A DNA stretch of 6,578 nt from DASWHD01 sp036393335 (GTDB taxonomy: Bacteria; CG2-30-53-67; CG2-30-70-394). The notes beneath the pieces are model-generated. The model had not been told where the DNA came from. It was given only the letters and a program-made list of their open reading frames with translations, and did not search any database. The DNA lies in contig DASWHD010000086.1 of NCBI GenBank assembly GCA_036393335.1, positions 1-6,578 of the forward strand. The letters are read 5' to 3'. Shown piece after piece: positions 5,764-6,578 of this stretch. Position numbers and translations under genes: made by a program. The first letter of the stretch is position 1; each line of letters begins with the position of its first letter.

Positions 5764-5798
5764 CGCCCTCACCCCGTCCCTCTCCCGAGGGGAGAGGG
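5764..5798 (-). repeat. REP-like 35-nt hairpin repeat, copy 2 (inverted)
   Basis: Read on the minus strand, this matches copy 1 at 29 of 35 positions. The stem is CCCTCTCCC (5778-5786) with GGGAGAGGG (5790-5798), loop GAG on the plus strand. Relative to copy 1, one stem pair changes from C:G to T:A on both sides, so pairing is kept. The tail (CGCCCTCACCCCGT on plus) is also conserved. The two copies flank about 80 nt with no recognised gene. Confidence 0.65.
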
Positions 5799-5808
5799 CC
5801 CCACAGGA

Positions 5809-5825
5809 CTCCCCCTGCGGGGGAG
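5809..5825 (+). promoter_or_regulatory. Hairpin containing the ndk ribosome binding site
   Basis: CTCCCCC (5809-5815) pairs perfectly with GGGGGAG (5819-5825) across a TGC loop. The GGGGGAG arm is the only Shine-Dalgarno-like sequence for the ndk ATG at 5836, 10 nt away. Folding would therefore hide the ribosome binding site. The arms equal the inner stem of repeat copy 1, so this may be a decayed repeat that now supplies the site. Confidence 0.5.
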
Positions 5826-5835
5826 AATGGATTGA

Positions 5836-6249
5836 ATGCAACGCACCCTGTCGATCATCAAGCCCGACGCGGTGGCCGGCGGCCACATCGGCGAAATCAT
5901 CACCACCTTTGAGCGGCAGGGGATCCGCATCGTCGCGGCGAAGATGGTCCACCTGACCCAGAGGCAGGCGGAGGGGTTCTACGCCGTCCACCGGGAGCGT
6001 CCCTTCTTCGGGGAGCTCACTGCCTTCATGACCGAGGGGCCGATCCTGGTCATGGTCCTGGAAGGCGAGGACGTCATCACCCGCAACCGTGAGCTCATGG
6101 GTGCCACCAACCCGGCACAGACGGCCGAAGGAACGATCCGCAAACGCTTCGCGGCCAACATCCAGAACAATGCCGTACACGGGTCCGACGGCCCGGAGAC
6201 CGCGGCGTTCGAGATCGGTTACTTCTTCAACGCCCTAGAGCGGATGTAG
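5836..6249 (+). CDS. ndk: Nucleoside diphosphate kinase
   Basis: Ndk transfers the gamma-phosphate of ATP to nucleoside diphosphates through a phosphohistidine intermediate, keeping NTP and dNTP pools balanced in the cytosol. The protein has 137 residues, the normal bacterial length, and is complete. It opens with the family start RTLSIIKPDAV (Lys9). The catalytic histidine is His115 in NNAVHGSDG. Other active-site residues are in place: Tyr49 in GFYAVH, Phe57, Arg85, Thr91 in LMGATNP, Arg102 and Asn112. The C-terminus AAFEIGYFFNALE is also typical. The ATG at 5836 gives the exact family N-terminus, with GGGGGAG 10 nt upstream, unusually held inside a hairpin. It lies 226 nt after hppA and 156 nt before the AtpZ/AtpI-like gene. 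I see no convincing sigma-70 promoter in the upstream spacer, so it may depend on readthrough from hppA or on a weak promoter. Confidence 0.97.
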   Translation: MQRTLSIIKPDAVAGGHIGEIITTFERQGIRIVAAKMVHLTQRQAEGFYAVHRERPFFGELTAFMTEGPILVMVLEGEDVITRNRELMGATNPAQTAEGTIRKRFAANIQNNAVHGSDGPETAAFEIGYFFNALERM

Positions 6250-6268
6250 TGGCGTTGCGCGCATCCGC
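6240..6268 (+). terminator. Hairpin spanning the ndk stop codon, possible terminator
   Basis: GCGGATG (6240-6246) pairs with CATCCGC (6262-6268) across a 15-nt loop that begins with the TAG stop. There is no T-run afterwards, so it may act as an mRNA-end structure rather than a classical terminator. Confidence 0.3.
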
Positions 6269-6307
6269 AAGAAATCGTGCAGGAGAGACTCCAAGGTAGC
6301 CGCACCG

Positions 6308-6322
6308 GGCGGACCGTCCGCC
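6308..6322. repeat. GC-rich dyad upstream of the AtpZ/AtpI-like gene
   Basis: GGCGGACCGTCCGCC is a perfect 7-bp-arm dyad around a single C, in the middle of the 156-nt spacer. It may be an operator or weak hairpin. No promoter pair of acceptable quality is visible around it. Confidence 0.25.
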
Positions 6323-6405
6323 GACGATGGCGCGGTAGTCCCTTGCCTCTCCCGTCGGTGCCGGCGGCCCTCGCGGCGGCCGCGTTGTTTGCTGGAGGAG
6401 TCGCG

Positions 6406-6578
6406 ATGGCCGGGCCCCGCAAGAAACGCCCCTTCGGTAGCCCGCCACCCGTCCTTTCGCGCAACAACCTGCGCCGCCTCGAGCTCTCGGCCATGGGGCT
6501 CTACCTCCTGGTGGCGCTCGCCCTCGGCGTGGCGGTCGGTTACTACCTGGACCGGTGGCTGGGAACCGCGCCTTGGTT
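6406..6578 (+). CDS. AtpZ/AtpI-like F1Fo-ATP synthase accessory protein (partial, N-terminal 57 residues)
   Basis: The first 57 codons of a small membrane protein run off the window end. A basic N-terminus (MAGPRKKRPFGSPPPVLSRN) is followed by a hydrophobic segment at about 28-47 (SAMGLYLLVALALGVAVGYY) and then YYLDRWLGTAPW. The last motif (G-x-x-x-G-Y-x-L-D-x-x-L-G-T-x-P-W) is characteristic of the AtpZ/AtpI family, encoded at the head of F1Fo-ATP synthase operons. There it is thought to aid c-ring assembly or Mg2+/Ca2+ handling. A second membrane helix should follow beyond the window. The ATG at 6406 has a strong GGAGGAG (6394-6400) 5 nt upstream. The context suggests an ATP synthase operon starting here, next to hppA, but its downstream genes are not visible. 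Confidence 0.82.
   Translation, partial: MAGPRKKRPFGSPPPVLSRNNLRRLELSAMGLYLLVALALGVAVGYYLDRWLGTAPW

Noticed and set aside
5647..5825. CRISPR array suggested by several short repeats in the hppA-ndk spacer
   Set aside because: Only two related units, in inverted orientation, plus one unlike hairpin; no regular direct repeats or spacers and no cas genes.

Overview
This is a GC-rich bacterial window, roughly two thirds G+C by eye. It has two divergent halves around a 353-bp intergenic region (2240-2592). Gene content and style (inositol-monophosphatase family enzyme, membrane pyrophosphatase, nucleoside diphosphate kinase, a small AtpZ/AtpI-like protein, a sigma-54 promoter, CCCTCTCCC/GGGAGAGGG-type intergenic repeats) suggest a proteobacterium in the broad sense. 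A deltaproteobacterial-type or related uncultured lineage is my best guess, and I cannot place it further.

Left half, minus strand, read right to left. An EBP-like AAA+ domain protein (2239-1466) resembles the sigma-54 activator core but has lost the Walker A and GAFTGA motifs. It sits behind a near-perfect sigma-54 (-24/-12) promoter at 2320-2305. After a hairpin comes a two-gene unit with its own sigma-70-like promoter: a small secreted beta-sandwich-like protein (1281-946), then a protein with one N-terminal membrane anchor (946 to beyond base 1). The two overlap by one base (TGATG). Neither has a function I can name.

Right half, plus strand. It carries a SuhB-type inositol monophosphatase (2593-3396), a K+-dependent-type membrane pyrophosphatase HppA (3555-5609) with its own promoter and an overlapping palindrome, nucleoside diphosphate kinase (5836-6249), and the start of an AtpZ/AtpI-like F1Fo-ATP synthase accessory protein (6406 to beyond the end). 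HppA uses pyrophosphate to energise the membrane, Ndk balances nucleoside triphosphates, and the last gene probably opens an ATP synthase operon. The shared theme is phosphate-bond and ion-gradient energetics, but separate spacers argue against one simple operon.

The hppA-ndk spacer (5610-5835) holds two inverted copies of a 35-nt hairpin repeat with a compensatory base change. A third hairpin there contains the ndk ribosome binding site. The points most worth a second look are the sigma-54 promoter driving a motif-less EBP-like gene, and these intergenic structures. I see no CRISPR array, tRNA, rRNA, insertion sequence or clear defence system.
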